Source of the DNA: Blastocatellia bacterium AA13
GTDB taxonomy: Bacteria > Acidobacteriota > Blastocatellia > UBA7656
Direction of reading: 5' to 3'
Assembly (NCBI GenBank): GCA_003222245.1
Contig: QHVH01000021.1
Coordinates: 101,399-165,398, forward strand
DNA length: 64,000 nucleotides
The translations under genes were made by a program, and so were the position numbers. Numbering within the stretch: the stretch's first letter is position 1; each line of letters starts with the position of its first letter. The notes under the pieces are model-generated. The model was given only the letters and a program-made list of their open reading frames with translations, did no database searches and was not told the origin of the DNA. Shown here in pieces: positions 28,080 through 37,287 of the stretch.

Positions 28080-28838
28080 TTAGAAGAGAATGCTCATGCA
28101 GGTGAGGCTTCCTTCGGCCTTTCGCAATTCCGACGTATCGATGACATCTATCGGGCCGTGGATGTTCTCAATCAATTCGGCGGTTTCCGGGAAGCTGGAT
28201 TGCACGCATACTGCGTTATTGACTCGAAGGACGTTCGCCGACCACGGTTCGGAGGCTGGTGTGTGCACGAGCCGGAAGCCGCGCAGCGGTTCGACATCGA
28301 TCCAGTCCTTATTGACCAGTAAGGTCTCATCGTCGATTGACGTGACCGCGGACTTTAGATGAAGACTGCCGCGAGTTTCGACGGACACCACTTTGTAGCG
28401 AAAGCCCCCGGTTAGTCGTCGAAGGTCTTCAATGCCTTTAGCGTTTGTCCGTTTCGATTCGCCCACGAAGATAGTCTTACCCACCTTGAGAACATCGCCT
28501 CCCTCAATAGTGGAGGGCAGCGAGATATGAACCGTCTCTTTGTGTTTAGACAGCTCACGCTCGATGAGGGCGACTTCTCCGCGGCGAGATTCAACACCTG
28601 GGCTGCACATTATCGCGATCTCATCCAGCACGATGGCTGTGTCTTCGACGAAGCACGAGTCGGGATACGACTCATTTCCCGTCAGTCGAATAACAGCCGC
28701 GCCATGTCGCTCCAACATCGCGCAATAATCGTGGTGCTGACGGATTGCGAGCTCGAGATCTATCGGCTCACGCTCGATAAACGTGAGCTCGCATCGTCCG
28801 ATCAAAGGAGACACGGAATGGATAATGGCTTTGAGCAC
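28080..28838 (-). CDS. Dimethylarginine dimethylaminohydrolase-family amidinohydrolase
   Basis: A 252-residue pentein-fold enzyme of DDAH size. The catalytic set is visible: Glu65-Asp66 in CFVEDTA, His160 in GSLHLKSA, and Cys247 in EGSLTCMS near the C-terminus. EGGDVL at 112-117 is the substrate-binding loop. DDAH enzymes hydrolyse methylated arginines to citrulline; close relatives act on arginine itself or other guanidines, so the exact substrate is uncertain. There is no arginine-metabolism gene next to it. It lies 60 bp downstream of htrA on the same strand, possibly as the end of that transcription unit. Confidence 0.88.
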   Translation of the reverse strand: MLKAIIHSVSPLIGRCELTFIEREPIDLELAIRQHHDYCAMLERHGAAVIRLTGNESYPDSCFVEDTAIVLDEIAIMCSPGVESRRGEVALIERELSKHKETVHISLPSTIEGGDVLKVGKTIFVGESKRTNAKGIEDLRRLTGGFRYKVVSVETRGSLHLKSAVTSIDDETLLVNKDWIDVEPLRGFRLVHTPASEPWSANVLRVNNAVCVQSSFPETAELIENIHGPIDVIDTSELRKAEGSLTCMSILF

Positions 28839-28898
28839 GGATCTATCTCCGCGGTCGGGCTCACCGATTCGGTATTTGTTACCACGACAGACTGAGCG

Positions 28899-30041
28899 TC
28901 ACCGGGATTCCGGCGGCCGTTCCACCAGGCGCACCGGTATGGCCACACGCCTCCCCTGGCGAACTACCTCAACTTGAACGACGTTGCCGGGCTTCTTATC
29001 GTTGAGCGCATGCTGGAGATCATCTCCATTGCGCACGGGCTTGCCGTCTATCGTTACAATGACATCTCCAATCTGTTCGAGCGACGTGCCGCCGAAGAAA
29101 GACTCTCTGACTACGGCGCCGCGCAAACCCGCCGAAGCCGCTCCGCTTCCGCGGTAAACGCTCGCGACAACCAGTCCGTCTTCAACGGGAAGCCTGAATG
29201 CTCTGGCGATGCGTTGGGTAAGCGGTACGGTACTTACCCCGAGCCAGGGCCGCGTGATGTATCCTTTGGCGATCAGCTCTGGAATGATCTTCTTTGCGGT
29301 GTCGACTGGAACGGCGAAACCGATGCCGACCGAACCCTGCCCGTTCGGACTTATGATGGCGGTATTGATCCCGATCATCTGGCCGTGGCTGTTGAGCAGA
29401 GGGCCTCCGGAGTTGCCCGGGTTGATGGATGCATCGGTTTGAATGGCGCCTTCGATGGTGCGACCGGTCGGCTCTCTCAGCGGCCGCTCGAGTCCGCTGA
29501 TGATGCCGGTAGTCAGGGTCCTCTGAAGCCCGAACGGATTTCCGATCGCGAGCACCTTCTGGCCGACCAATAGGCCTTTTGAGGTTGCGAGCTGAACTAC
29601 TCTCAAGTGGTCCTTTGGCGCGGTCACTTTGATGACCGCAAGATCGTTATCGGGATCGACGCCGACCGTTCGAGCGGCATACTTCTCGTTCTCGATCTGA
29701 ACTTCGAGCTGTGAAGCCTGTTGAACGACGTGATAGTTGGTCAGTATGTGGCCTTCCGCGTCAATGATCGAACCCGAGCCCGTGCCCTCTTGCGGATAGA
29801 CGCCGAACCAGCCTTCGACGTAGCTCGTGTTCGTTATATTCACGACGCCGGGGCTGACCTCGCGATAGACCTCGATGTTGTTCTGCTCGTCGGTAACGAC
29901 CGAAGGATCGGCGATGGCGAGTGGTTCAACCTTAATCTTTCCGGTTTCCAGCACCCTTTGGGCGCAAGCGACAACAACGGCTGCGAATAGCGCCGAGCCA
30001 AGGGCGAGGAGGATCAGTTGCCTTCCTGATACACGATACAT
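28899..30041 (-). CDS. HtrA/DegP-like S1C serine protease with PDZ domain
   Basis: I start at the ATG ending at 30041, where GGGAG lies upstream and a membrane anchor follows (residues 9-26). A longer frame to 30317 overlaps wecG and has no such features. The protein has 380 residues. The trypsin-like domain has His104 (LTNYHVV), Asp133 (DNDLAVIKV) and Ser211 (NPGNSGGPL). One PDZ domain covers about 275-370 (GDVIVTIDGKPVRNGDDLQH). It would act in the periplasm on misfolded proteins, as DegS/HhoA-type proteases do. It is the last or next-to-last gene of the minus-strand envelope cluster, 143 bp behind wecG. Confidence 0.93.
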   Translation of the reverse strand: MYRVSGRQLILLALGSALFAAVVVACAQRVLETGKIKVEPLAIADPSVVTDEQNNIEVYREVSPGVVNITNTSYVEGWFGVYPQEGTGSGSIIDAEGHILTNYHVVQQASQLEVQIENEKYAARTVGVDPDNDLAVIKVTAPKDHLRVVQLATSKGLLVGQKVLAIGNPFGLQRTLTTGIISGLERPLREPTGRTIEGAIQTDASINPGNSGGPLLNSHGQMIGINTAIISPNGQGSVGIGFAVPVDTAKKIIPELIAKGYITRPWLGVSTVPLTQRIARAFRLPVEDGLVVASVYRGSGAASAGLRGAVVRESFFGGTSLEQIGDVIVTIDGKPVRNGDDLQHALNDKKPGNVVQVEVVRQGRRVAIPVRLVERPPESR

Positions 30042-30184
30042 AATTCGTCTCCCATTCAGTTCTTTCTGGCGCGTGTACTTGCCGCGCGAAATTATGGCCG
30101 GACTCAGAACCGCGGTACAAACCGGCGGACTCAAAATTCGTTTCAAGGGCCCAAGAAGTCGAGTTATCTTGCCGCCACAATCCA

Positions 30185-31024
30185 TTATCTTGACGGCGTG
30201 GCAGTCCTCCCGGATCGCGAAAGAGCCTGCTTTATTATCAGCCAGCCGAAGAGCGCATTTCCTACAAGATATCGCCTCCACAATCGCCGAGGCTCCCGAG
30301 CCAGTCTGTACAGCCATTCAAGGCCGCCTTGCTGCATCCATCCAGGCGCGCGGCGAGAAAGCCCGCTCACGTGGTCGAACGTGCCGCCGACTCCGAGCGC
30401 GAAGCGAGCACCGGTTCGACTCAGATTTTCGCTGATCCACTTTTCTTGCCTTGGGGAACCCATCCCGACAAATAGAAGATACGCGCCGCTATTCTTAATA
30501 CCTTCCGCGATCTCGCCCGATTCCGACGCTTCAAAATAGCCGTCGCGATGGCCCGCGACAATGAGTCCGGCATGTCGAGCCTTGAGTTGCGCAACCGTTC
30601 CCTCAATTGATGCGGCGGCTCCGCCGAGCAGATAAATCGGCCATCGCTTTTTCGCCGCGGCTCCGACCAGCCTCTCAAACAGATCGATGCCGGTTACTCG
30701 GCCTCTCAACGGATGTCCCAGCATTCTCGCCGCCCAGACTACCGACATACCGTCGGCGGTCAACAGGTCGGCATCGACGAGTATGTTTCTCAACGCCCGA
30801 TCTCTTTGAGCCGCGACCACTTTGGAAGCATTGACAACGGCCATGTAGTGCGAGCCCTCTTCACTAATCATGTTCTCAATGCGCGCAGCCGCTTCATCTT
30901 CCGTGACGTTATCAACCGGAATGCCCGCGACGATCACTTGCTCGCGCCGAGGCATGCTCACTGCTGTCGCGACCGCCTCGGCGTCCGGTGAGACGAATCG
31001 CTCCTTCATAACATCGTTAGTCAT
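30185..31024 (-). CDS. WecG/TagA/CpsF-family glycosyltransferase
   Basis: A 279-residue GT26-family enzyme. The family core runs from GIPVDNVTEDEAAARIE near residue 34 through VVAAQRDRALRNILVDADLL, the SVVWAARMLG helix, IYLLGGAAASIEG, and FVGMGSPRQEKWI to the amphipathic membrane-binding C-terminus. Such enzymes add ManNAc, ManNAcA or a similar sugar to a polyprenyl-PP-GlcNAc lipid on the cytoplasmic face. Its start overlaps the end of the upstream GT2 gene by 8 bp, so both are in one operon. The sugar donor cannot be read from the sequence. Confidence 0.92.
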   Translation of the reverse strand: MTNDVMKERFVSPDAEAVATAVSMPRREQVIVAGIPVDNVTEDEAAARIENMISEEGSHYMAVVNASKVVAAQRDRALRNILVDADLLTADGMSVVWAARMLGHPLRGRVTGIDLFERLVGAAAKKRWPIYLLGGAAASIEGTVAQLKARHAGLIVAGHRDGYFEASESGEIAEGIKNSGAYLLFVGMGSPRQEKWISENLSRTGARFALGVGGTFDHVSGLSRRAPGWMQQGGLEWLYRLAREPRRLWRRYLVGNALFGWLIIKQALSRSGRTATPSR

Positions 31025-32060
31025 TTCCTAAGCGTCCGGCTCTATCGAGATTTACCGTCTCGCGTATCGAATAGATCGCCTTGTTCTGAGACTCGTGATA
31101 TGTCCGGACTACAAGTTCGGCCAGCAGCCCCATGAATACGAACTGCACCCCCATCGCGAACATGATCATCGCGAGCGTAGCGAGAGGCATGCGGTTGAGG
31201 TGAACGTTAAGAACGAGCCTGTAGTAAAGAGCAAGCGCGAACGATAGGACCGATACCAGCAGGCAAAATAACCCGGCCACTCCGAAGATATAAAGCGGCT
31301 TCGTCAAATAGCCCGCAAGGAACTTGATCGTGATCAGATCGAACAGCACTTTGGGAATCCGGGATAATCCGTATTTCGACTCGCCGCTCTCCCGTGCGTG
31401 ATGCTTGACGGGCAGCTCCGTCACGCGCGCTCCTGCCCATGTGGCATAGATGGGTATAAATCTATGCATCTCTCCGTACAACTTGATCTCGGCGAGCACT
31501 TCTCGTCGATACGCCTTCAGGCTGCATCCATAGTCGTGAAGATGAACGCCGGTTACGCGCGAGATCAACATATTCGCGATCGCCGAAGGGAACTTGCGAC
31601 TGAGCCAGCCGTCCTTGCGATCGATGCGCCAGCCTGAGACAAGATCATATCCTTCATCGAGCTTGTCCAGCAGCCGGACAATGTCCGCCGGATCGTTCTG
31701 GAGATCGGCATCCATAGGAATCAGGATCTGACCTTCGGCGTGGTCGATGCCCGCGCTCATCGCAGCCGTCTGCCCGTAATTTCGGCGCAGCGCTATGACT
31801 CTCACGCGACTGTCTCGCGATGCCAGGTCGCGCAGGCGGTCCAAGCTGTGATCGGTGGAGCCGTCGTCAATATAGATTACTTCGTAGGACCGGCCCGTTC
31901 CTTCGAGGGCCTGGATTAGCCGGCCGTTCAACAACGGTATATTGTCTTCTTCGTTGAAGACGGGGAGAAACACTGAAACGTCCGGACCGACGCGCTCGGC
32001 TCCGACCTCTCTTATAGTCTTTCGTTGCCGTTCGCTCATACGTCGATATGATCGCATCAT
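31017..32060 (-). CDS. GT2 glycosyltransferase, polyprenyl-phosphate (ArnC/DPMS) type
   Basis: The protein has 347 residues. The GT-A domain contains SVFLPVFNEEDNIPLLN, VIYIDDGSTDHS, the metal-binding MDADLQNDPADIV and the YGCSLKAYRREVL loop. Two C-terminal transmembrane helices (about 245-275 and 285-315) follow. This is the layout of ArnC, GtrB and DPM1-like enzymes, which move a sugar from a nucleotide donor to undecaprenyl phosphate. Three ATGs lie near the start (residues 1, 2 and 8) and the true one is not certain. Overlap with wecG implies co-translation. Confidence 0.92.
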   Translation of the reverse strand: MMRSYRRMSERQRKTIREVGAERVGPDVSVFLPVFNEEDNIPLLNGRLIQALEGTGRSYEVIYIDDGSTDHSLDRLRDLASRDSRVRVIALRRNYGQTAAMSAGIDHAEGQILIPMDADLQNDPADIVRLLDKLDEGYDLVSGWRIDRKDGWLSRKFPSAIANMLISRVTGVHLHDYGCSLKAYRREVLAEIKLYGEMHRFIPIYATWAGARVTELPVKHHARESGESKYGLSRIPKVLFDLITIKFLAGYLTKPLYIFGVAGLFCLLVSVLSFALALYYRLVLNVHLNRMPLATLAMIMFAMGVQFVFMGLLAELVVRTYHESQNKAIYSIRETVNLDRAGRLGND

Positions 32061-32162
32061 TTCTTAGGATGGACTAGATAGTAGACTCGGAAAGCAAAGC
32101 TGTTCAAGCGCAGGCGGGCTCAACGGTTGACAGCGGACGCAACGCAGACAATCGCCGCGCGA

Positions 32163-33125
32163 TCAAACCGACTGCGATTTGAACCATGCCGCGAATTTTT
32201 CGATCCCAGTTTCGATGGGTGTTTGTGGATCGTATCCGAGCAATCGACCGGCTTTCCCTATATCGGCGAACGTGATGGGGACGTCCCCAGGTTGAGGCGG
32301 TCTCCAATCGATCACCGCTTTAACGCCAAGGGCCTGTTCCAGCAGCGAAATCAGGTAGTTCAACTCTACAGCGCGAGATTCGCCGAGATTGAATACATCA
32401 AAGCGCTCGCCTTCGCTCTCCATCGCAGCGACTGTGCCCGCGACTATGTCGTCGATGTAGGTATAGTCCCGCTTTGTGGTTCCGTCTCCGTAAACCGGGA
32501 TCGGTTTTCCTTCAGTCATCAAGCGCGCAAATTTGTGAATTGCCAGATCGGGACGCTGGCGTGCGCCATAGGCGGTAAAGAACCGCAAACAGATGACGCG
32601 CATTTCACAGAGGTGACTGTAAACCCGGCAAGCCGATTCACCCGCGATCTTGGTAGCCGCGTAAGGAGAAATCGGATGAATCAGGGGATCGGTCTCGACA
32701 AAAGGGATCGTAGAATTCAGGCCATAGACCGAGCTCGAGGAGGCGAAGATGAAACGCCGCGTATTTGAAGCTCGTGCGGCCTCCAAGACCGAGTATGTTC
32801 CTCGTACGTTTGTCTTTTCGTAAGCGAGAGGATGCTCGAGCGAAGGGCTGACGCCGGCTCTGGCGGCGAGGTGAACCACACAGTCAAACCGGGACCTTGC
32901 GAACATCTCCTTCATGAGGACATCGTCGCAAATGTCGCCTTCGACGAGCTCAAACCTGGAATTCTTCTTAAGGTGGGCCGACACATTGGTCCGCTTTATT
33001 GCCGGATCATAAAAATCGCTGAAGTTATCGAGAACGGTAACGTGATCGTTGCCCTTCGCGATGAGGCAGTCAACCAGATGGCTTCCAATGAAGCCGGCGC
33101 CGCCCGTGATCAGAGTCCGCCTCAT
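32163..33125 (-). CDS. NAD-dependent epimerase/dehydratase, UDP-glucuronate 4-epimerase-like
   Basis: A 320-residue extended SDR enzyme. The glycine motif is TGGAGFIGSH at 8-17, followed by the active-site pattern SSSVYGL and YAATKIAGE (Tyr-x3-Lys). HLAARAGVSPSLEHPLAYEK and AYGARQRPDLAIHKFARLM resemble the nucleotide-sugar 4-epimerase group represented by UDP-glucuronate epimerases. It probably supplies the sugar donor for the surrounding glycosyltransferases. The gene lies 8 bp after the giant permease. GDP-mannose 4,6-dehydratase-type activity cannot be excluded. Confidence 0.88.
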   Translation of the reverse strand: MRRTLITGGAGFIGSHLVDCLIAKGNDHVTVLDNFSDFYDPAIKRTNVSAHLKKNSRFELVEGDICDDVLMKEMFARSRFDCVVHLAARAGVSPSLEHPLAYEKTNVRGTYSVLEAARASNTRRFIFASSSSVYGLNSTIPFVETDPLIHPISPYAATKIAGESACRVYSHLCEMRVICLRFFTAYGARQRPDLAIHKFARLMTEGKPIPVYGDGTTKRDYTYIDDIVAGTVAAMESEGERFDVFNLGESRAVELNYLISLLEQALGVKAVIDWRPPQPGDVPITFADIGKAGRLLGYDPQTPIETGIEKFAAWFKSQSV

Positions 33126-33133
33126 AGTAATCG

Positions 33134-36100
33134 CTACTCCGCTCTAAGCGCCGACAACAGCGGTGAGCGAATCGCCGCCCTTGTTGCAAGAACCGACGCG
33201 GCCAAGCCAGCCGCGAGCACGGCAATCGCAAGCAAGCCGAGCGAAAATGCTGAAAAATGTCCGCCTCGCGAAAAGACCGCGGGCGCTATTGCGATCACCG
33301 CGCACAGGGCCCCGGTGATCAAACCGCTGACCACAAGAAATGCGTTCTCGGAGAGGACGAGTATTCGAAAATGCCCGAAGTCATAGCCCATCGCCCGCAG
33401 CACGGCCAGCTCTTTGCGCCGCTCGAGGACGTTTCTCAACAGCACTGCCGCCAATCCGAGCGTGCCTAACAGCAAGCCGAGACCGCCCAGCGCCTGAAAC
33501 GTCGACAAATAGGTATTCTCAACTCGGTGAAAGGCGGCCAGACGATCTCCGGCGCTGGTCGCGTCAAATCCAAAGTCGGCCAACTGTTCTTCGAGCGCTT
33601 CGCCAGTCTGCGCGACCTGTTCCGGCGGCGCATCAATCAAGAAAAAGGCGAAGCCTCCTGAGTCAGGGAAGAGAGCAAGAAAATTTTCTTCTGAGATCAG
33701 CAGCTCGCTTTGAAAAATACTGTCCGACAGCGCGCCCACCAATCTCACCTTTGCGGACTTTCCATTTAAATCAAGGTCCAGGGTATCGCCGAGCTTGCGG
33801 TGCAGCACATAGGTCAACGAATTGGCATCGGTGACTGCCGGGATGACACCATCGAAATTTTGGTCGAGCAGCAGCCACGGATTGGCCTTTTCCTCGGCGG
33901 TGCGAGCCGCTGAATCCTGAAAGCTAAACCGGCCGCTTTTTATGAATTCGGCTGACGGCGCCAGAATTCGTGGAGTTCGCGGCTGGTAGAGATTCAGACA
34001 GCTTGCGTCGTCTCCTTCACGAACCCTGAAAGAGGAAAATTTCACGGTGTCCAAAGAGAGATCTTTTCTTGAGGACAGATTCAAGGCATCTCGCCCTTCG
34101 GCCGTGTTCGGATCGTGATAGATCGGAAGCATGGAATCGGCAAGCAGAGGGAACCCGCCGCTGCCGGATTTCTTGTTTAATAAATCGGTATTCGTATCGG
34201 CTCGAAAGGCGTCGATCGCTACCACGATGAAAACCGCCGATGCTATGAGAGCGATGCAAAGCAAGCTTCTTCCCGGCCGGTGCGCGGCATTGCGGAACCC
34301 GACGCGCGCGACCGCCAACAATCCGGAGCCTCGTACTTGAAAGCTTCCTCCGCGGCGCAGCAACACCGCCTGCCAGCAGAGCAAAGCCCCGAGCAGCAGG
34401 CTGCCCGCTCCGAAAAACCCCGCTGTTTGTCCGATTGTTTTTATGAAAGCCAGCACGACGAGTAGAAGGGCAGCGGCTGCCAACAGCGCGCTTACTACCT
34501 GAAGTCTTGCCGTTTTCACCTTCTTCGAAGAAGTTCGTTTAATGCCGCCGCTCTCGCTTTCGGTTTCAAGCTCTCCCGCCAGCAAGGTTCGCGGTGAAGT
34601 CTTCGCGAGCGTTCGCAGGGTCAGGACTATGCAAACTACGGCGGCCAGCACCCCTCCCGCGGCGCCGTAAACCAGTGAGGCAGGTGCGACGTGCAAGCTC
34701 AGAGCGTTCGTGCCTACGGCTCCGATCCACCACGTCTTCAGTCCCGTCACCAGGAGAGCGCCATACGCGACAGCGCCGATCGCACCGATAATGCTTCCGG
34801 AAATAGAGATGATGATTCCTTCGATCAGAAACAGGCGGCGTATTCGCGAGGCGGGGAAGCCAACAGCTCTCAGCAGCCCGATCTCGCGAACTCTCTGCTC
34901 GATGCCGAGCTTGAAAAACAGGCTCGCAAGCAGGAGCGCGGAGACTACGAGAAAGAAGCTGAAGTAAACGAAGTACTCTCCAAAATCCGTGGCTCCCTGC
35001 GATGCCTGCAGCCCACCAAGCAACACCGATCGCACAGCCAGCCTCGCTTGAACGGGATTTATGTCGGAGCGCAATGCCTGCTTGTAGTTTTGCAATCCGC
35101 TCTGGAGAGAAGTTTCAAGATCACCGGTAATGGATGGAAAGAGCCGAATCGAAGTCAGTCTTCCGTGGCGCGACTGCCAGAGTTGTTGACCGCGCGCGAG
35201 CGGGAGGAACGCTTTCGGAGTCGTCCGGTATTGCCGCCAGTAATCTTCGTCTCGCGGCCGTACGCGCTTGAGGTCTATCGGGAAGGGCGGATCCCAATCG
35301 CTCAGGCTGTTGGTCTCCGTGATGCCGGGATAGTCAGGGGCAAGATTGCGATCGGCCGTCTCCTGATTCAAAGGCGTTATAGCGTCAAGCTTGAACCGCG
35401 CGCTCTTCGTAATGAGGCGGCCCTCATCTTCCCATTCGTAATAATCGAGAGTGATCTCATCTCCAGGCTTCGCGGCAAGATCGTTCGCGGCCCATTCATT
35501 GAGCACGATTCCATCTTCAGAAAAATGAAAAGAAGCGGGCAGTCCTCGAACCATCGCCGGGTCGAGCGCCGTTACAAGAGAATAAGGTATCTCGCGCTCG
35601 CCCGAACGAATCGTGTTTGCAAGATAAGTCAGCACGCCGGACTGGCGAAATCCGAGCTTTGTAGAGGCAGCCGCCGCATCGCGGGCGGTGGTGTCGTCGA
35701 TGATGGCCGTGTTGCTTTCAAAAGCGATGCATCCCTGACTTGGAAGGACCCGCAGTGTTATACCGAGATCTTCCAGCGCAAAGCGATTGCTCAGAGCTTC
35801 TTCCGCGGTTTGCTGTGCGGCCGACTCGCCCGTGATGGTGTTCTTTCGATGCAGAAGGATAGTGTTGACCTTGTTTGATTGATCGAGGTCCCTTTGCAAT
35901 CGCCGCATCGAAACGAATGCGGCCCGCACGGGGCCCTGTTGCGGACTCACCGAGAACTCGCCAAGCATGGAGGGCGCCAACGCCTCACGGAGCGCGAGCC
36001 GAATAGTCCTGCCGAGATCTTCTTTTCGTCCGTGAAGCGAATCAGCCGGAATAGCGGACGGCTTTTCAATTCGGAGCAGGAGCGAATCGCCCGCTCCCGT

Positions 36101-36547
36101 ACCGAGTTCGGCGGCGAGCGCGGGACTCAACAGAACTTCACGATCCCCGGGCGGGTTGACATTAACGCCGTGAAATTTCCAGAAGCGTTCGTCGACTCCA
36201 TAGACCTGAACGTGAGACGCTCGGCGGCCGCTCTGTTCGTGTTTCACGAGTCCGCGAATAACGATCATCGGACAGGCGGGATCAAACGCAGCGTCGAAGC
36301 GCGGTTCGGCGTTTAGATCGCTTGCCAGTGCTTCCCTGAAAAACGTCGACCCGGCTATCAGGTATTCAGTCCTGCCGACGCGCGACAGAAAGAGATCGCG
36401 CAGGCTGGCTCTGACTGAGTCTCCGACCATCAACGCTCCGGCGAGAACGGCTACGGCGATGCCGACACCGGCAATCACCGCGACGTTCGTTCGCCAGTAG
36501 TGAACCAGATTGCGTTTGAGGAGAAGTCTGGTTTGCATTCGAGGCAT
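33134..36547 (-). CDS. Giant FtsX/MacB-like ABC transporter permease
   Basis: About 1137 residues. I favour ATG 36547, with AAAGG just upstream, over the GTG two codons earlier. One transmembrane helix near the N-terminus (VAVIAGVGIAVAVLAGALMV) is followed by a roughly 500-residue extracytoplasmic region with MacB-type periplasmic sequence. Then come an FtsX domain (VSALLLASLFFKLGIEQRVR, IGLLRAVGFPASRIRRLFL), a central helical block, a second periplasmic domain and a second FtsX domain (GLLLGTLGLAAVLLRNVLER, ELAVLRAMGYDFGHFRILVL). This duplicated form is the LolCE-like/DUF214 permease type. The ATPase gene lies 29 bp upstream. Cargo is unknown. Confidence 0.88.
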   Translation of the reverse strand: MPRMQTRLLLKRNLVHYWRTNVAVIAGVGIAVAVLAGALMVGDSVRASLRDLFLSRVGRTEYLIAGSTFFREALASDLNAEPRFDAAFDPACPMIVIRGLVKHEQSGRRASHVQVYGVDERFWKFHGVNVNPPGDREVLLSPALAAELGTGAGDSLLLRIEKPSAIPADSLHGRKEDLGRTIRLALREALAPSMLGEFSVSPQQGPVRAAFVSMRRLQRDLDQSNKVNTILLHRKNTITGESAAQQTAEEALSNRFALEDLGITLRVLPSQGCIAFESNTAIIDDTTARDAAAASTKLGFRQSGVLTYLANTIRSGEREIPYSLVTALDPAMVRGLPASFHFSEDGIVLNEWAANDLAAKPGDEITLDYYEWEDEGRLITKSARFKLDAITPLNQETADRNLAPDYPGITETNSLSDWDPPFPIDLKRVRPRDEDYWRQYRTTPKAFLPLARGQQLWQSRHGRLTSIRLFPSITGDLETSLQSGLQNYKQALRSDINPVQARLAVRSVLLGGLQASQGATDFGEYFVYFSFFLVVSALLLASLFFKLGIEQRVREIGLLRAVGFPASRIRRLFLIEGIIISISGSIIGAIGAVAYGALLVTGLKTWWIGAVGTNALSLHVAPASLVYGAAGGVLAAVVCIVLTLRTLAKTSPRTLLAGELETESESGGIKRTSSKKVKTARLQVVSALLAAAALLLVVLAFIKTIGQTAGFFGAGSLLLGALLCWQAVLLRRGGSFQVRGSGLLAVARVGFRNAAHRPGRSLLCIALIASAVFIVVAIDAFRADTNTDLLNKKSGSGGFPLLADSMLPIYHDPNTAEGRDALNLSSRKDLSLDTVKFSSFRVREGDDASCLNLYQPRTPRILAPSAEFIKSGRFSFQDSAARTAEEKANPWLLLDQNFDGVIPAVTDANSLTYVLHRKLGDTLDLDLNGKSAKVRLVGALSDSIFQSELLISEENFLALFPDSGGFAFFLIDAPPEQVAQTGEALEEQLADFGFDATSAGDRLAAFHRVENTYLSTFQALGGLGLLLGTLGLAAVLLRNVLERRKELAVLRAMGYDFGHFRILVLSENAFLVVSGLITGALCAVIAIAPAVFSRGGHFSAFSLGLLAIAVLAAGLAASVLATRAAIRSPLLSALRAE

Positions 36548-36576
36548 TCGCACCTTTATTGCACGCGGCAGGAATG

Positions 36577-37287
36577 CTAATCGAGCTTCGACGCATTCTT
36601 GAGCTGCTTATCGATCAGCTCGAATCTCGCGGGGAATCGCGAAGCCAACTCCAGGCTGTGCGTCACGACGATCATTATGGTCCGCTGCTCTGTATGGAGC
36701 CTCATTAGAAGCGATGCCGCCGCGTCGGCGGACTTGCGATCGAGATTTCCGGTAGGCTCGTCGCACAGCAGCAGCACCGGATTCATTATGAGCGCCCGGG
36801 CCAGCGCCACTCGCTGTTTCTCGCCTCCGGATAATTCGGCCGGTCGATGGCCGATCCGCTCCGACAACCCGACCTGTTCGAGCAACAGACGCGCGCGGCT
36901 TTCATAGTCGTCGGAGTCGGCGATCAAGGTTGGAATCAGAACATTCTCGAGAACGGTGCATTGAGGAAGCAGGCAGTGATCCTGAAACACGAATCCGACT
37001 CTTCGATTTCTGAATGAGGCGATCGCCTTTTCGTCGAGATCGAACGGGTTTTGACCTTCCAGGGTGACGACTCCCGAAGTGGGCGGCTCGAGCCCTCCAA
37101 GGATGTACAAGAGTGTGCTCTTGCCGCTTCCGGATGGGCCCATTATGGCGACGGCGTCTCCGCGATCAAATTCGAGCGAGACATCGGACAGAATTGAGAG
37201 CGGTCCTTGAGGCGTCGGGTATTCTTTTGTGAGGTGGCTGATTTCGAGCACTTGACCAGTTTGAATCGTTATCGAGAGGAGCTTCAA
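36577..37287 (-). CDS. ABC transporter ATP-binding protein (LolD/MacB type)
   Basis: The protein has 236 residues. Walker A is GPSGSGKST, the Q-loop lies in GFVFQDHCLLPQCTVLENVL, the signature is LSGGEKQRVALARAL and Walker B is LLLCDEPTGNLDRKS. The length and LolD-like sequence fit partners of FtsX-type permeases. A TTG start (complement of 37285-37287) overlaps the TGA of the upstream GT4 gene by 4 bp (TTGA), so it is translationally coupled. A GTG twelve codons in (protein begins MLEISHLTKEY) is the alternative start. It powers the giant permease downstream. Confidence 0.93.
   Translation of the reverse strand: MKLLSITIQTGQVLEISHLTKEYPTPQGPLSILSDVSLEFDRGDAVAIMGPSGSGKSTLLYILGGLEPPTSGVVTLEGQNPFDLDEKAIASFRNRRVGFVFQDHCLLPQCTVLENVLIPTLIADSDDYESRARLLLEQVGLSERIGHRPAELSGGEKQRVALARALIMNPVLLLCDEPTGNLDRKSADAAASLLMRLHTEQRTIMIVVTHSLELASRFPARFELIDKQLKNASKLD

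Noticed and set aside
34691..35878. 395-codon plus-strand frame opposite the giant permease
   Set aside because: Antisense to a well-supported FtsX-type permease, with no hydrophobic or motif pattern; a codon-bias shadow.
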